A DNA stretch of 64,000 nt, taken from Tillus elongatus (taxonomy: Eukaryota; Arthropoda; Insecta; Coleoptera; Cleridae). The notes under the pieces are model-generated. The model ran no database searches. It was not told where the DNA came from and saw only the letters and a program-made list of their open reading frames with translations. Shown here piece after piece: positions 29,173 through 41,229 of the stretch (its first letter is position 1; each line of letters opens with the position of its first letter). The translations under genes were made by a program, and so were the position numbers. The stretch spans positions 62,556,946 through 62,620,945 of the forward strand of contig OZ023266.1 in assembly GCA_964006375.1 (NCBI GenBank), given 5' to 3'.

Positions 29173-29945
29173 CACACCGATAACTCAAAAAATAATGGGT
29201 CGATTTTGATTAAATTTGGTGAAAAAATTCCTTTTGCAAATGGCTTGGATAAGTTTGTTAGCCAGGAAAATCTGCCCAGGTTTTCCCGGAAAATTTTGTG
29301 TTTTCTTTCGAAAAAAACTTATATCTCCGGAATTAACAAAGTAAGGGTAGCAAATTTGGTACGCGGGTTTATATCCTTATAAGTAAGTTACCTACCAAAA
29401 TTTAGCTATGTAGCTCAAAAGACAAAAAAGTTATAGGCATTTAAAGAAAAACAAATTGGGGTTTTTCTCAAAACGTCAAAGTGGCGATTTAAAATGTCAA
29501 AATTGGCAACATTTAGGCAAGTAACTTGAATCTAATACCTGCTATAGAAAAAAATGTCTCAAGAAGGATGTTTTACAAACCCTAAAGTCTTAGTTTCAAC
29601 CGTCATTGTCCTTCATTTTACTAAAATATTTGCAGAAAATTCATTTCAATAAGACCCTTTCTCTGATGCTTGGCAGTAGCCTTAGCTATAGAGTTTATCG
29701 TTTAATGGTATATAATTTTTGTCGAATTTTCGTAAAAAATCAATAAAGCTCAATATATCCGTTATTATATAAGATATGAAAAAAAAAATGTATATATTAA
29801 TTATAGGGTCTCTTGAGCTACATCTTAAAATAATATTTCTACAATCACAGGGTGGCCCATAAGTCGTTGGTGATACAAATTTCCTTTTTTTTTTAATCAA
29901 ACACGCCTTATGTTATTGCATTTTCCATCGAAATATAATGCATGT
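28957..29945 (+). repeat. Interspersed repeat family A, best full copy
   Basis: Complete order in one copy: terminal hairpin at 28960-28989, the GGGGTCAGTTTCAATTTTTA block, a TA array (29093-29168), AACTCAAAAAATAATGGGTC, GGCTTGGATAAGTTTGTTAG, the AAAACGTCAAAG segment, CCCTTTCTCTGATGCTTGGC, and GGTGGCCCATAAGTCGTTGG. A family B module follows. Useful as the reference copy for boundaries. Confidence 0.7.
29093..29168. repeat. (TA)n microsatellite, inside family A best copy
   Basis: About 76 bp of TA. Confidence 0.97.
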
Positions 29946-29961
29946 TTGTAAGAAAAGAAAT

Positions 29962-30270
29962 TCTGGACGCAGCAAATGCGTTATGGTAGCGAATTTTGAT
30001 CAAATGTTTCATGTTTGAACAGCTCAATTTGCTATTAACCTATAAGGTTGACCAAGAAACGTGTTTTTTCGGGAACACTTTAAGTTTACTTTTGGAAATT
30101 TTGTACATTTTCACACAATAAAGTTATTTTGATGAAACATGCCACGTTGTTTTTACTATATAGGTTATACTGGTAACCAAATTTGATGCCTGCTTTCTTA
30201 AAAATCACACACATATTTGTTATTAAAAACATTTTTATGAAAATACCATAACGCACTTGCTGCGTCCAGA
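29962..30270 (+). repeat. Family B MITE-like module, best copy
   Basis: 309 bp with inverted termini beginning TCTGGACGCAGCAAATGCG and ending CGCACTTGCTGCGTCCAGA. The inner TIR extends to about 40 bp. There is no ORF. Confidence 0.7.
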
Positions 30271-30275
30271 ATTTT

Positions 30276-32133
30276 ATTTAGTTTGAAAAGTTCTAAAGAA
30301 AGGCTAACATATATTCTTGTTGAGAAGCTGTGTTGACACTGCTCTATCGAAGAAGGTGTAGTTCAGGTTGAAATCGTTAGTCAAATGGAGACAGACTGGT
30401 GGTTATAATATTTTAATTATTTTTTTTGTAGAATTAAAATTTAACTAGACAAAATACAGACGTAGTGACTATTTCTCTGGCGTTACAAATGTTCCACTTC
30501 TTTTTCCTTTCTGCTGCTTCACAGCATGATTAGACAGCAGAAAATTGCATTGATTTATACGGTATATATGGTAAAAACAAATAAAAATTCCTTGCTAGGT
30601 TATCATATCTTGATCAAAAAATTATCTTCAAAATAAAATAAAGTAAAATGAAAATATCACAAGACGTGTTAAAAATGTGTACGTTATGTATGTCAATAGT
30701 TACCATAAAAATAGAAAACAACTACAACAATAATCACTGACAACAATTCCAACAATAAAATAACTAAACAATAACATGGCTAAATCATACTCTATATATA
30801 ACAACGAAAAAATCGACACACATCAATAGATCTTATTAAAACTAATTAATGTGGCTGGACGTACTTTATTTCAGGTATTTTATTATAAAGAAGAACTTCC
30901 AAGAAAGGGGAATTTATTAGATTAGTTTGGTGATTTAAAACAGGATAACTATTGTCGTTTATGTGCTTTTTACTTCTAAAGTTTCAAAAAAGTTAAGTCT
31001 GGACTTGTCATTGCAAAAATTGTAACGCTTGTGTTTCGTTACTGCTTTTATTCTCCAAAATAAAACCGTAAGAAATCTAATTAAGCCGACAATCCAATAT
31101 CTGTAGGGCAATTCATGTTTTGATTTGAAAAATTATTTTATGAAAAATCGCCAATGTTTAACTACCCTGAACACCTTACTGCATTTTAAATATGTACGTT
31201 AAAAGTCAAATATCTAAAGACGCAATATGGCTTTGTTAATAAATGATATGTCGCATTTTCCTTGAAGGGCGTTTAAGTAAACAAAGTATCCGTGGAGAAT
31301 ATTCCAGAACAAATTATTACTTCATCAACAGCCTTAAAGTACCAGTCCATTTTCAAATGTTAAGGGGGAGCCGAAAATGTATCTGCAGCTCGGTGATGAA
31401 ATTAACCTTGAAGGTCCTGAACTATAGGCGAGGGACGTAGGTGTCAAGGGAATGATGTCACGGGCGACGGTTGGGAAAAGACGCCAAGCCAGCCGAGATG
31501 TCGGTTGGATTAACGCGAGCCAACTCGTGGTACTTTGTTCCGAGCTGTTGATTTCTTGCCGTAATCAGAAAGAATTCCCGGTTATTATCGAACATTAAGT
31601 CAATTAGTAGTGAATTTTACATGAGCAAATTCACGTTTTAATTGCGATTTGCAAAGTTTCCATCAAGGGAATTCAGAACATCGACATAGGTGTCGAATGG
31701 TCTTATAGTATTGGAGCAATAACATCAACCGGCCCAATAATCGCTGATGGGAAGTCCCAGTTGTTTTCCCCAGATTTTCCGCTCTTATTGGAGTCTGGGA
31801 TCTGTGTCAGGCACCCATAATTGATCCCACTTGGAAAGCATCTTCACAGGGTCATCAGGTAATTTAATCCAGGAAGACTGGTGAGTCTAAACAAATCTTT
31901 TCTCTGAATCAGCAGAATTTTCATCTAACATCTGAAGTTTTAATAACCTGAACTTTCAAAATCACGTAATCCAGTTTGGACTTAAACAATGTCAGGGAGG
32001 TGCTGTCAGCATATCTATATATTTCCTGTTTAATCTCTCAGATTTTGTCAATTTTTGTAAATTTAATCACATAGTTTTTATTTTTTTCGAAATTGTAATT
32101 AGCAAATTTTGTCTGTAAAATATCTAACCTATA
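30276..32133. other. No recognisable gene
   Basis: The stretch 31400-31600 is less AT-rich (CGGGCGACGGTTGGG, AGCCAGCCGAGATG) than its surroundings, but shows no frame, splice pair or repeat unit that I can support. The rest is AT-rich. Confidence 0.4.
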
Positions 32134-34198
32134 CAGTGTGGAACAGCCAAATGGAATAAATTCGATAACGGATAAATGAGGACGTGTTGGGAAAAACGCT
32201 TGGACACGTCGATTTGTATTTTTAACTGCGCATCTTTTTCAAGAAAAAAAAATTATATAGGGTGCGTCATGTGACAGTGGCCAATACCAACTTTCTTATT
32301 TTAAATACAAGCCCCTGTATATTATTAATTTTTTGGATTCTTCAGAAAATTCTAGACATAATTCATGTACAATGTCCTATACCTATCTTCAACTGTTTCG
32401 GAAATATTAAGTATTTTCAGATTTATTACAAAAATTAACATTAAAAATAGAAAATTATTTTATTTCACAAATTCTAATAAGAAATACTGATTATTTCTTA
32501 ATAATTTAAAAAAACAAAAAAAAATTAATGTCAATGTAGTAAATGTTCAAAATGCTCGCCACGAACATCTTGGCAACATGCTAATCTGGTATAGAAATGT
32601 CTTCTAACATTACTCAACATCTCAGGCGTGACTGATCTAATCGCAAGCGTGATTCGTCTTTTTAAGTCATCTAAGTTGAGGGGCTTAGTTTTGTATACAA
32701 TACTTTTGACATATCCCCACAAAAAGTAGTCTAATAGCGACAGATCAGGAGATCGTGCTGGCCATTCCATCGATCCGCGCCTCCCTATCCACCGATTTGG
32801 AAAAATTTGGTTCAGGTGCTGCCGGACATTCATTTGGTAATGGGGCGGTGCTCTATCTTGCTGAAACCATATTTTATTGGCGGGAACTTGTGGGTTTGCT
32901 GGATCTGGATATAAGTTTGTCAAAGTTGGCACGACATTATTTTGGAGCAGTTCTAAATATTTATCCCCATTCAAGTTGCCATCAATGAAAAAGGGACCTA
33001 CGATATGATTTCCAACAATTCCTGCCCAAACATTAACTTTTTCAGGATATTGCGTATGTTCCTCTCTCATCCAATGAGGATTCTCATTAGACCAATAGCG
33101 GCAATTTTGACGATTAACATGACCGTGAAGTGTAAATGTGCTCTCATCAGAAAACAAAACATCTTCTAATTGGATCACATTGTTATCTAACATTGCCATC
33201 ATTTGTTCACAAAAATACGTTCTCCTATCGAAATCGTCCTCCATGAACTCCTGAGTTGGTATCATTTTATAGGGATGCATTTTACTTTCCTTTAATGTTC
33301 GAAAAATTGCTGTGTGGCTAACGTTGAATAGTTGGGCTGCTTGTCGACCAGAAGTATGTGGGTTTTCTTGAAACTCAAGCGTAATATCCAATTTCGTATC
33401 ATCACTTACTGCATTGGCAGCTACTTTTTTTATCTGTCTCACATGACCAAGCTCGCGAAACTGCTTTTCTATTTTGCTAATTGTTCCTTGGGATACAGGC
33501 GGCAAATTTGGAAATTTTTCGTGAAATAAGCGAGACACTTCCATCTGTGTCCGTGTGTTATCTCCATAACCAATCATTTGTAGAATGGTTATTTTGTGCA
33601 TTTCTGTTAAATGAACCATTTTTCTGATATTATTACGTACAGTTAACGAAATTCAAACGACAATAGCACTGACACTAATCACTACTGTCATGCAGGCAGA
33701 CAACAAGTTGCTAAGGCTACGAGTTTTATACGAACAGAAAGAAAACTGTTTTTGTTTTTGTTTCATTTCATATCAGTAAAAAGAAACGCAGGAATGGTTT
33801 TTGTTTACTTTCTCATTATCAAGAGCTGAATGGGAAATAAGTATTGAATGCAATGTAGCGAATTTGTGAAATAAAATAATTTTCTATTTTTAATGTTAAT
33901 TTTTGTAATAAATCTGAAAATACTTAATATTTCCGAAACAGTTGAAGATAGGTATAGGACATTGTACATGAATTATGTCTAGAATTTTCTGAAGAATCCA
34001 AAAAATTAATAATATACAGGGGCTTGTATTTAAAATAAGAAAGTTGGTATTGGCCACTGTCACATGACGCACCCTATATAATTTTTTTTTTGAAAAAGAT
34101 GCGCAGTTAAAAATACAAATCGACGTGTCCAAGCGTTTTTCCCAACACGCCCTCATTTATCCGTTATAGAATTTATTCCATTTGGCTGTTCCACACTG
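32134..34198 (-). mobile_element. DD41D (rosa-like) mariner, copy 1, full length
   Basis: 2065 bp flanked by TA on each side. Inverted termini start CAGTGTGGAACAGCCAAATG and run inward for about 330 bp, with near identity between arms. It contains one intact transposase ORF on the minus strand. It is almost identical to the copy at 49842-51907 along its full length including the TIRs, which points to recent transposition. Confidence 0.92.
32531..33619 (-). CDS. Mariner transposase, DD41D type, intact frame
   Basis: 362 aa. The N-terminal third carries paired helix-turn-helix DNA-binding motifs (ITILQMIGYGDNTRTQMEV and SGRQAAQLFNVSHTAIFRTL). The catalytic domain has the first Asp in DVLFSDESTFTLHGH, the second in WFQQDRAPPHYQ and the third in SPDLSLLDYFLWG. 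I count 41 residues between the second and third Asp, the spacing described for the rosa (DD41D) group. The protein would bind the TIRs and cut and paste the element at TA. The residue after the second Asp is Arg, where the other copy and most relatives have Gly, so activity is uncertain. The C-terminus (EHFEHLLH) is complete. Confidence 0.92.
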   Translation of the reverse strand: MVHLTEMHKITILQMIGYGDNTRTQMEVSRLFHEKFPNLPPVSQGTISKIEKQFRELGHVRQIKKVAANAVSDDTKLDITLEFQENPHTSGRQAAQLFNVSHTAIFRTLKESKMHPYKMIPTQEFMEDDFDRRTYFCEQMMAMLDNNVIQLEDVLFSDESTFTLHGHVNRQNCRYWSNENPHWMREEHTQYPEKVNVWAGIVGNHIVGPFFIDGNLNGDKYLELLQNNVVPTLTNLYPDPANPQVPANKIWFQQDRAPPHYQMNVRQHLNQIFPNRWIGRRGSMEWPARSPDLSLLDYFLWGYVKSIVYKTKPLNLDDLKRRITLAIRSVTPEMLSNVRRHFYTRLACCQDVRGEHFEHLLH

Positions 34199-34479
34199 TA
34201 TATTCTCTTTAATATCTCTTATTTTTCATAATTAATGTAGAAATTTCACGTAGGAATATATTAAATAAATTTTATTTCTTTTTTGAGCCTCACTCAAATA
34301 ACTGGCCAGTTAATTCACTACAAAACCTAGCAATTGATTGACATACGTCAAGTAATTTACCTAATCATTTGTATTTATTTTTGAGAGATACCCTAATAAC
34401 ATTTTAGTAATATGCAACTATCTTTATCTTATTGTTTTGGCATATGTATGTAAATTAACAATTTCTTGTTCTTGAAATT

Positions 34480-35370
34480 CTTGCTGTAAGTGGCTTGGAT
34501 AAGTTTGTTAGCCAGGAAAATCCGCCGAGGTTTTCCCGGAAAATTTTGTGTTTTTTTTCGAAAAAAATCGAAAACAATTTATTTCTCCGGAATTAACAAA
34601 GCAAGGGCAACCAAATTTCCCACGCGGATTTGCATCATTATGGGTAAAATACCTACGAAAATTTAGCTCTGTAGGTTAAAGGAAAAAAAAAGTTACAGGC
34701 ATTTAAAGAGCAATAAATTTGGGTTTTCCTCAAAACGTCAAAATCGCGATTTTAAACGTCAAAATTGGTGAGTACCTTCCTGTCGCAAGTCGCTTGAATA
34801 AGTTTGTTAGCCAGGAAAATCCGACGAGGTTTTCCCGGAAAATTTTATGTTTTCTTTGGAAAAAAAATTATATCTCCAAAATTAACAAAGTAAGGGCAAC
34901 TAAATTTCATACGCGGGTTTATATCATTATAGGCAAGTTACCTACCAAAATTTAGCTTCGTGGGTTAAAGGACAAAAAAGTTACAGGCATTCAAAGAAAA
35001 ATACATTTGGCTTTTCCTCAAAACGTCAGAATCGCGATTTTAAACGTCAAAATTGGTAATATTTAGGCAATGAACCTGACACTAATATGAGCTATGGAAG
35101 GAAAATGTCTGAAGAATAATGTTTTGCAAAGCCTGAAGTCTTAGTTTCAATCGTCATTGTCCTTCACTTTACTTATATATTCCCAGAAAATTCATTTCAA
35201 ATAGACCCTTTCTCTGATGTTTTGGCTGTCGGTTTAGTTAAGTTGATGCTTTCGCTGTAGGGTTAGTGAAGTTTATGGTTTAACGGTTTATATTTTTTAG
35301 CTAATTTTCGTAGAACAAATTCGTTACTGCATTTTAGCATATTTTATCGAAATATGATGCATGTTTGTAA
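34480..35370 (+). repeat. Family A copy without TA array, internally duplicated
   Basis: Two consecutive copies of the GGCTTGGATAAGTTTGTTAG segment (about 34490 and 34790), each followed by the CAAAACGTCA segment, then the CCCTTTCTCTGATG segment. The terminal hairpin and TA array are missing at the left. Confidence 0.65.
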
Positions 35371-35377
35371 GAAAAAA

Positions 35378-35816
35378 TCTGGACACAGTAAGTGCGTTTT
35401 GGTAGCAAATTTTCATTAAATCCTCCAAATTTCAATAACTCATTTGCTATTAACGTAAGTTTTGTTGGTTAGGAAACCAACATTTAACTGTATTTTCGGA
35501 AAATTTTTGTATGAACGCTGCAAGGGCGTTTTGGTTGCGAATTTTCATTAAATGTTTCAAATTTCAATAACTCAATTTGCTATTAACCTAAGGTTTATTG
35601 GCTAGAAGACCAGTTTTCTCATAAACATTTAAAGTTTATTTTCCGAAAAGTTTTGTACATTTTCAAATAATTATTTTGATAAAATATAATACACTGTTCC
35701 TACTATATAGGTTATACCGGTAACCAAATTGATGCCTGCTCGCATTAGAGCGATATATTTGTAATTAAAAACATTTTTATGAAAATTCACTTCCATAACG
35801 CACTTGCTGCGTCCAG
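35378..35816 (+). repeat. Family B MITE-like module with partial duplication
   Basis: Two left-terminus copies (35378 TCTGGACACAGTAAGTGCG and 35513 GAACGCTGCAAGGGCG) precede a single right terminus ending GCACTTGCTGCGTCCAGA at 35816. Confidence 0.65.
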
Positions 35817-35819
35817 AGT

Positions 35820-37200
35820 TTTTATTTCATTGTATTCGCTATTCCAAATTTAATTTATATGAATAAATTCAATATTTTGTAACATTAGCATATCTGTTTA
35901 ATTGAAAAGAAATTCCTCCCTAGTATCTACCTTCCTTTTGACGTCGGCACAAACAATTTATTCTTACTAAGTATTATCTAGATATCTAAATTTTTATGTA
36001 ACCTGGCACTAGTCTGGGGTGCCCACAAATATAGGACTCCAGGCAGTGCGAAGCAAACAAAAGAAGAGAACGTGAGTATCAAACTGCATCCAGATCTGTG
36101 AACCTCCTAAAAAAGTGCTGCTAATCTTAATAAATTTGATAATCTGAAAGATAGCTACTTTAGGGTAGGGTGTTATAGGCAATTGTGACCTCACCATTGA
36201 GCAGATCTATATCCACCTGAGGTCAATCACAATATACCACGTTTCTTGTACTTAAAGCCTTTCTTTGAAGGAGGTAACACAATGTAGTGGCTCTATGCGG
36301 TTATTTACTGTGGGTCAATGTTGAGTATCAATAATAGGTTTTGCAAATGCAGGTTTGTCAGCGTGGTCATTTTGGGGCGGTCGACCTTTTTTATACAATC
36401 ATTCTATTACTTGAAAGTTGCAAAAAATGTCCAGGTACCCCTCTTGTACTCTGCATACAGCAGCTCTTCGTCGGGTGAGCACTGTGTCTTCGAGGGGAAT
36501 TAAAATAATTTAATTGTAATAGTAGGAGTATATATCTACCTTTAATAAAACAGTACCCTTAAGAAATATTATTTGGACGCCAGATAATTTTTATAAAGGA
36601 AAGTTATGAAATCTTTATCTTATATTTGTTCGAAATGAATGGTGAGGTTTTCTCAAAAAATTAAACAATGACTTATCAAAAGAAAATTATATCTACTGTA
36701 AAACATATGTTAAATTGAGATTGAAGTGTTGTGTCAGGTAAAACAAAAAAAAAAACAAGAAATTCCCGTTGGATTGTTTTTATTTATTTTAAAATAAGTA
36801 CTGAAAACAAATTTTTTATTGTTCAGTGACCGGTGTTGAACAAATTGATATATAATATTTTGTTTTATACTGAGGAATAATGTCACATTGAATTTCTCAG
36901 TTTTGTGCAAAAACAAAACAAATCCCCATAATCGACTATGCTCACAGAACAAACTTTAAAACTTTCTTGAAAACCTGAAAGCACATCTTAGTTTAGATAT
37001 AGAATGACATGAACGTTAAGAGAAATTAATTCAAATTTACTTGCGCGTTGAGTAATAAATTATGATAATATAGGTTTGTTAATTGTCCTGAAAATTTGCT
37101 ACATGAAGAAAAATTGACTAGTAAATTAATGAATAATTTAAAATTTAATTATAGTTTTAACAAATTTGAGATATCATGCAAAGAAAAGAAAACAAAATCT
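35820..37200. other. No recognisable gene
   Basis: Contains one inverted repeat with TTGTGACCTCA near 36183-36197 and TGAGGTCAATCACAA near 36218-36232. Otherwise AT-rich sequence without a supported feature. Confidence 0.4.
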
Positions 37201-39080
37201 GGCCTGCGATATCTTTATGACGAGGGCAGCAATAGGAGTCGGCACACATGTACGCCTAACCCTTGACCTCCTTCAGGCATTTGAACTCCTGTCTAGCTGG
37301 TCAAGCAAGGCAGAGCATGGAGGAGGCTCTCGGGAGGAGGTATGAGGTACAGGGCTATGCGGACTACATTGTCATCATAGTCCGGGGAAAGGTCACATAA
37401 TCAGTGTGGGAGCGCATGCAGACATCACCGAAAGTGGTGGAAAGGTGGACAGTTGGTCAAGGGCTTGGGGTGAGCCCCGAGAAAGCAACCGTCATATCGT
37501 TTACGAGGAGGAGCAAGTGGGAGAGCCAGATAACTCTCACTCTATACGGTAGGAACATTCCAATGGCCAGGGAGGTATTGGACTTTAAGATAACCTGGAA
37601 TGGTCACGTTGAAAAAACTGCATAAGGCAGTCATGAGCCTACCCTTCACTAGGCGGCTATATGGAAAAACGTGGGGACTAAGACCTAGTATGGCCCCCTG
37701 GCTGTACACAAGGGTGGTCAGGCCATCGTTAACATACGCGGCACTAGTCTGGTGGTCTAAGGTGACACAATCCAGTGCCAACAAAAACTAGGCAAGATCC
37801 AAAGGATGGCTTGCCTAGGCATCACAGGGGACATGTCTTCAACCCCAACAGCCGCCATGGAAGTATTGCTGGATGTACCCCCCCCACTTAGTTATTATGG
37901 GAGAGGCCAGGCTAGGACTATAGAGACTAGTCTGCAATGGTAGACTGAAGATCAACCGAGGCTTCAGGGGCCACTGCAAAATTCAGGAGATCGTGAAGAA
38001 GCCCGTGCTTGAAATGAGGTCAGACTTCGCGAGCGCGCGAATCTGCAGGGAAAACATCTTTACAGTGGAAATCCCCGACCGCAAGGCACGGTGGGAAGAG
38101 ACGCCGGGCATACCACGGAACGCGCTCGTCCAGTTCACGGACAGATCCGGCGGGGGGCGTGGGACGGGGGCAGGTGTTTATTCGGAAGGACCGAGGGTAA
38201 GTAATATTATTTCCCTCGGAGCCCATGCAACGTGCTTTCAGGCCGAAATGTACGCCATCCTGCACTGTGTGCTGGAGAACAAGGGGAGGGGCTACACCAA
38301 CAAGCGGATCCTCATAGCCACAGACAGCCAGGCAGCCCTTAAGGCCCTAAGTAGCCCACGGGTAAATTTCTGGCTGGTGAGTGAGTGCCAAGACGAGACG
38401 AGCGACGTGGCTGGGCAGAATGAGGTCACCATCATCAGGGGATCCATTAAGTGTTGGGTCAGAAACGAACACAAGGTGTACTGTGCAGACTGTCCAGGGC
38501 TCAGACATGGGATGTCAGTAATTGACGAAGCCAGTTCAAAGAGAGCTGTGGAGCTGCTAAATCTTAGCAGAGGACAGCACAGAAACATAAGAGGTCTCTT
38601 GGCGGGAGACATGGCCTTCAAGAAACACCTGCATAAAATGGTGTGGTTCGAGGGGGACCTCGCATGCAGACTCTACGGTGAGGGGCAGGAAGCAGCCCAG
38701 TACATCTTGTACGAGTGTAAAGCTCTGGACCGCACAAGACAACTGATCTACGGTCAGTCTAGACCGGAGACAGAACAATATAAAACTTCACCCTACCAAT
38801 CGCTGTGCAGACTAGTTCAGGGCACAGTGATTTTGGAATGGGTGGAGTAAAAAGACTAATAGCCAAAGGCTGCAGTGCTGTCAGGGCGACGAAGTCGCGG
38901 ACGAGGCCTGAGGAAAAAAAGGCGGAGCAGGAACAGTGCCTGGACTAGAATAGATCAGCAGTTACCAAAGAAAACGGGGATTACAATACTCGAGCAGCTC
39001 AGACTTGAAGGGGGGCATCAGGCTTGGAATCTGGTGCGTGTTACCTCAAAGGTGACGAACAGCCTTGCAGCTGGCAACTA
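37200..39080 (+). pseudogene. LINE fragment with RT thumb and RNase H (R1/LOA-like)
   Basis: Plus strand and GC-richer than its surroundings. The RT thumb is in 37404-37790 with GLGVSPEKATVISFTRR, IPMAREVLDF and RPSLTYAALVWWSKV. The frame 37993-38850 (285 aa) carries an RNase H domain: LVQFTDRSGGGRGTGAGVYS (first Asp), HATCFQAEMYAILHC (catalytic Glu), LIATDSQAALKALSSP (Asp), then a damaged block where the usual WxPGH is expected. It ends with the Cys/His-type tail CRLYGEGQEAAQYILYEC. The upstream palm is broken by stops. Hence this is a decayed 3' part of a LINE with RNase H. Confidence 0.8.
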
Positions 39081-39328
39081 GTAGGTAAGTTGATCTTGAC
39101 GACAATCGTTGAAAAGTCGCCGCGTGAGTTGAACGACTATGATATGAATATTATGATGCCGATATGCTTACAAAGTTTCGAATAGAAAAATGATGGGTTT
39201 GCCAACAATCGCATACTTTAAAACTCACAAGGACTTCAAGAGCCGAACATAAGTCCGCTGGGCGGATGACTCCAGAACTTATCTTCTTAAAAAATTCGAC
39301 TCCAGAGGCCATTGTTACCTTTTTTCCC

Positions 39329-40205
39329 CTAGGACTCGTCCGCGTTTCTACCGCCCCGATAGCGCCACAACCTTTGGCCTATTGTGCATGCCCTTTGTAT
39401 TTTATACTCCACCCATTCCAAAATCACTGTGCCTTGAACTAGTCTGCACAGCAATTGGTAGGGTGAAGTTTCACATTTCTCTGTCTCTGGTCTAGGCTGT
39501 CTGTAGATCACTCGTCTTTTGCGGATCAGAGCTTTACACTCGCACAAGATGTGCTGGGCTCATTCTTCCTCCCCCACACCGCAGAGTCTACATGCCAGGT
39601 CCCTCTTGAACAGCCCCATTTTATGCAAGTGTTTCTTGACGGCCATGTGTCCCATCAAGAGTCCTGATTTGTTCCTGAGCTGTCCTCTGCTAAGATTAAG
39701 CAGCTCTACAGCTCTCTTTGAACTGGGTTCATCAATTACTGACTTCCCATGTCTGAGCCCTGGACAGTTTGGCCAGTACACCTTATGTTCGTTTCTGACC
39801 CAGGACTTAATGGATCTCTGGCAGTACTCTTCGTCACGCTCAGGACCGATTCTGGTCTCATAAATGGTTATGATGACCCTCTCTTTGCGAAACTGTCAGC
39901 TTCTTAATTGCCTTTAACACCCGGATGACCCGGCACCCTGATGAGGGTGACCTCATTCTGCCCAGCCAGGTCGCTAGTCTCGTCTCGACATTCACTTACC
40001 GGCCTGGAATTTACCTGTGTGCTACTTAGGGCCTTCAGTGCTGCCTGGTGGTCTCTGGCTATGAGAATCCGCTGGTTGGTGTAGCCGCTCCATTTGTTCT
40101 CTCGCACGCAGTGCAGAATGGTGTACATTTCGGCCTGAAATACCGTTACATGAGCTGATTGTTACCTTAAGAACACCCACACCGGAACGAAGGACCATCG
40201 ACACG
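39329..40205 (-). pseudogene. Second copy of the RNase H LINE, inverted
   Basis: Minus strand, three frames: 39904-40205 has MYTILHC, RILIARDHQAALKALSSTQV and VTLIRVPGHPGVKGN, showing the PGH box lost in the first copy. 39560-39781 has NCPGLRHGKSVIDEPSSKRA and LNLSRGQLRN. 39329-39547 has MCECKALIRKRRVIYRQ. The order equals that of the first copy in reverse orientation, about 250 bp away, so the pair can fold back. Both are dead. Confidence 0.8.
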
Positions 40206-40509
40206 TCGGTCTGATCGTTAACTTCATTCTCGATGGTTCAGTGCTAGCACTATAGAGACAGAAATGGTGATTATTTGTAGGTTCCTACCAACTTCTTTTG
40301 GTTGCGTAAAATGTTTCGCAAATAAATAGAGTAATATATGATAATTGTTCTTTACCTGTTCAAGTTAGAGTATGCTCCCGTAATGAAAATCATGCCCTCA
40401 AATGACTTTTACATGCTCAAATGTCTATGTTACAAACAATTATTGTTTGTCATGTTTTTACTGAGGTTTCTATATAGGTGGTCTAAAATAGATATTACTA
40501 TCTGGAACT

Positions 40510-40745
40510 TTTATTATAAAATATATAATATTAAATTATTAGCTACGGGTAAATCATGTAGACTTCCATTGTCCAAAATGGGAGTGCTAAAACTTTTTCT
40601 AAGCGCAGAAATGTGTTCCTTGCATCTGGTATTAAAATTTCTACAAGTTTGACCGATGTAGATTCCGCTACAGTGTGTGCAAGCTAGCTTATAAACTCCC
40701 ACTTTGGTCAAGAAACATGATTTTTCTTTCGCGTCAAATAACAAA
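40510..40745 (-). pseudogene. PLE GIY-YIG endonuclease fragment
   Basis: Minus strand: FLTKVGVYKLACTHCSGIYI and GQTCRNFNTRCKEHISALRK. The G-V-Y...Y-I-G signature, the Cys-x2-Cys between its halves and the conserved Arg and Glu-His are all present. This arrangement is typical of the endonuclease at the C-terminus of Penelope-like elements, which nicks DNA for insertion. Neither an RT nor terminal repeats adjoin it. Confidence 0.7.
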
Positions 40746-41079
40746 ACACAATAATGCCTGGCGACATAAACAAAGTAATTAATAACAGATTATAATTCTG
40801 ATGAAATACGTACCTAAATATGTTAATGATCAAAGACCAACCCAAGCTCACGCATCACGTTATGTGCGCAAAGACACCCGCAAAGTGGCCGTAGTGGACC
40901 TAGCCTATCTACCTAGCTAATTGGCTTCGCACCAGATAAGTAGGTGGCGTATATAAAAATATTTCATGGCTTTTTGTTTACTTTTTTAAATTTGTTTATT
41001 GCTAAACTAAGCAGTAGTCTTGACTATAAAATTTACTCACGAATTATAAATTAATAATAAATTACCCTTCCTTGATGTA

Positions 41080-41200
41080 CTAGTTATCAAATATGAATCC
41101 AATTTAGAATTAGATGTCCATAGGAGGGAAACCACCACTCTACGTTACCGAATGACGCACATCATACGAACGCACAAAGAATGGCTAGATTGAGTTTTTA
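41080..41200 (+). pseudogene. PLE fragment (post-RT region), split by a LINE
   Basis: Reads VIKYESNLELDVHRRETTTL, equivalent to the FDVRRKE region of the 14.3 kb copy. A possible continuation (thumb, YIKKV-like) is seen at about 41985-42080, after an inserted LINE fragment. Confidence 0.5.
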
Positions 41201-41229
41201 AGTACATAGGGTAGTAGTAGTAATAACAG

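Noticed and set aside
31243..31440. 65-codon frame in the 30-32 kb gap
   Set aside because: No recognisable domain, splice signals or repeat context; likely chance.
32755..33529. Plus-strand frames inside the mariner
   Set aside because: Shadow of the intact transposase; the same frames recur in copy 2 because the copies are identical.
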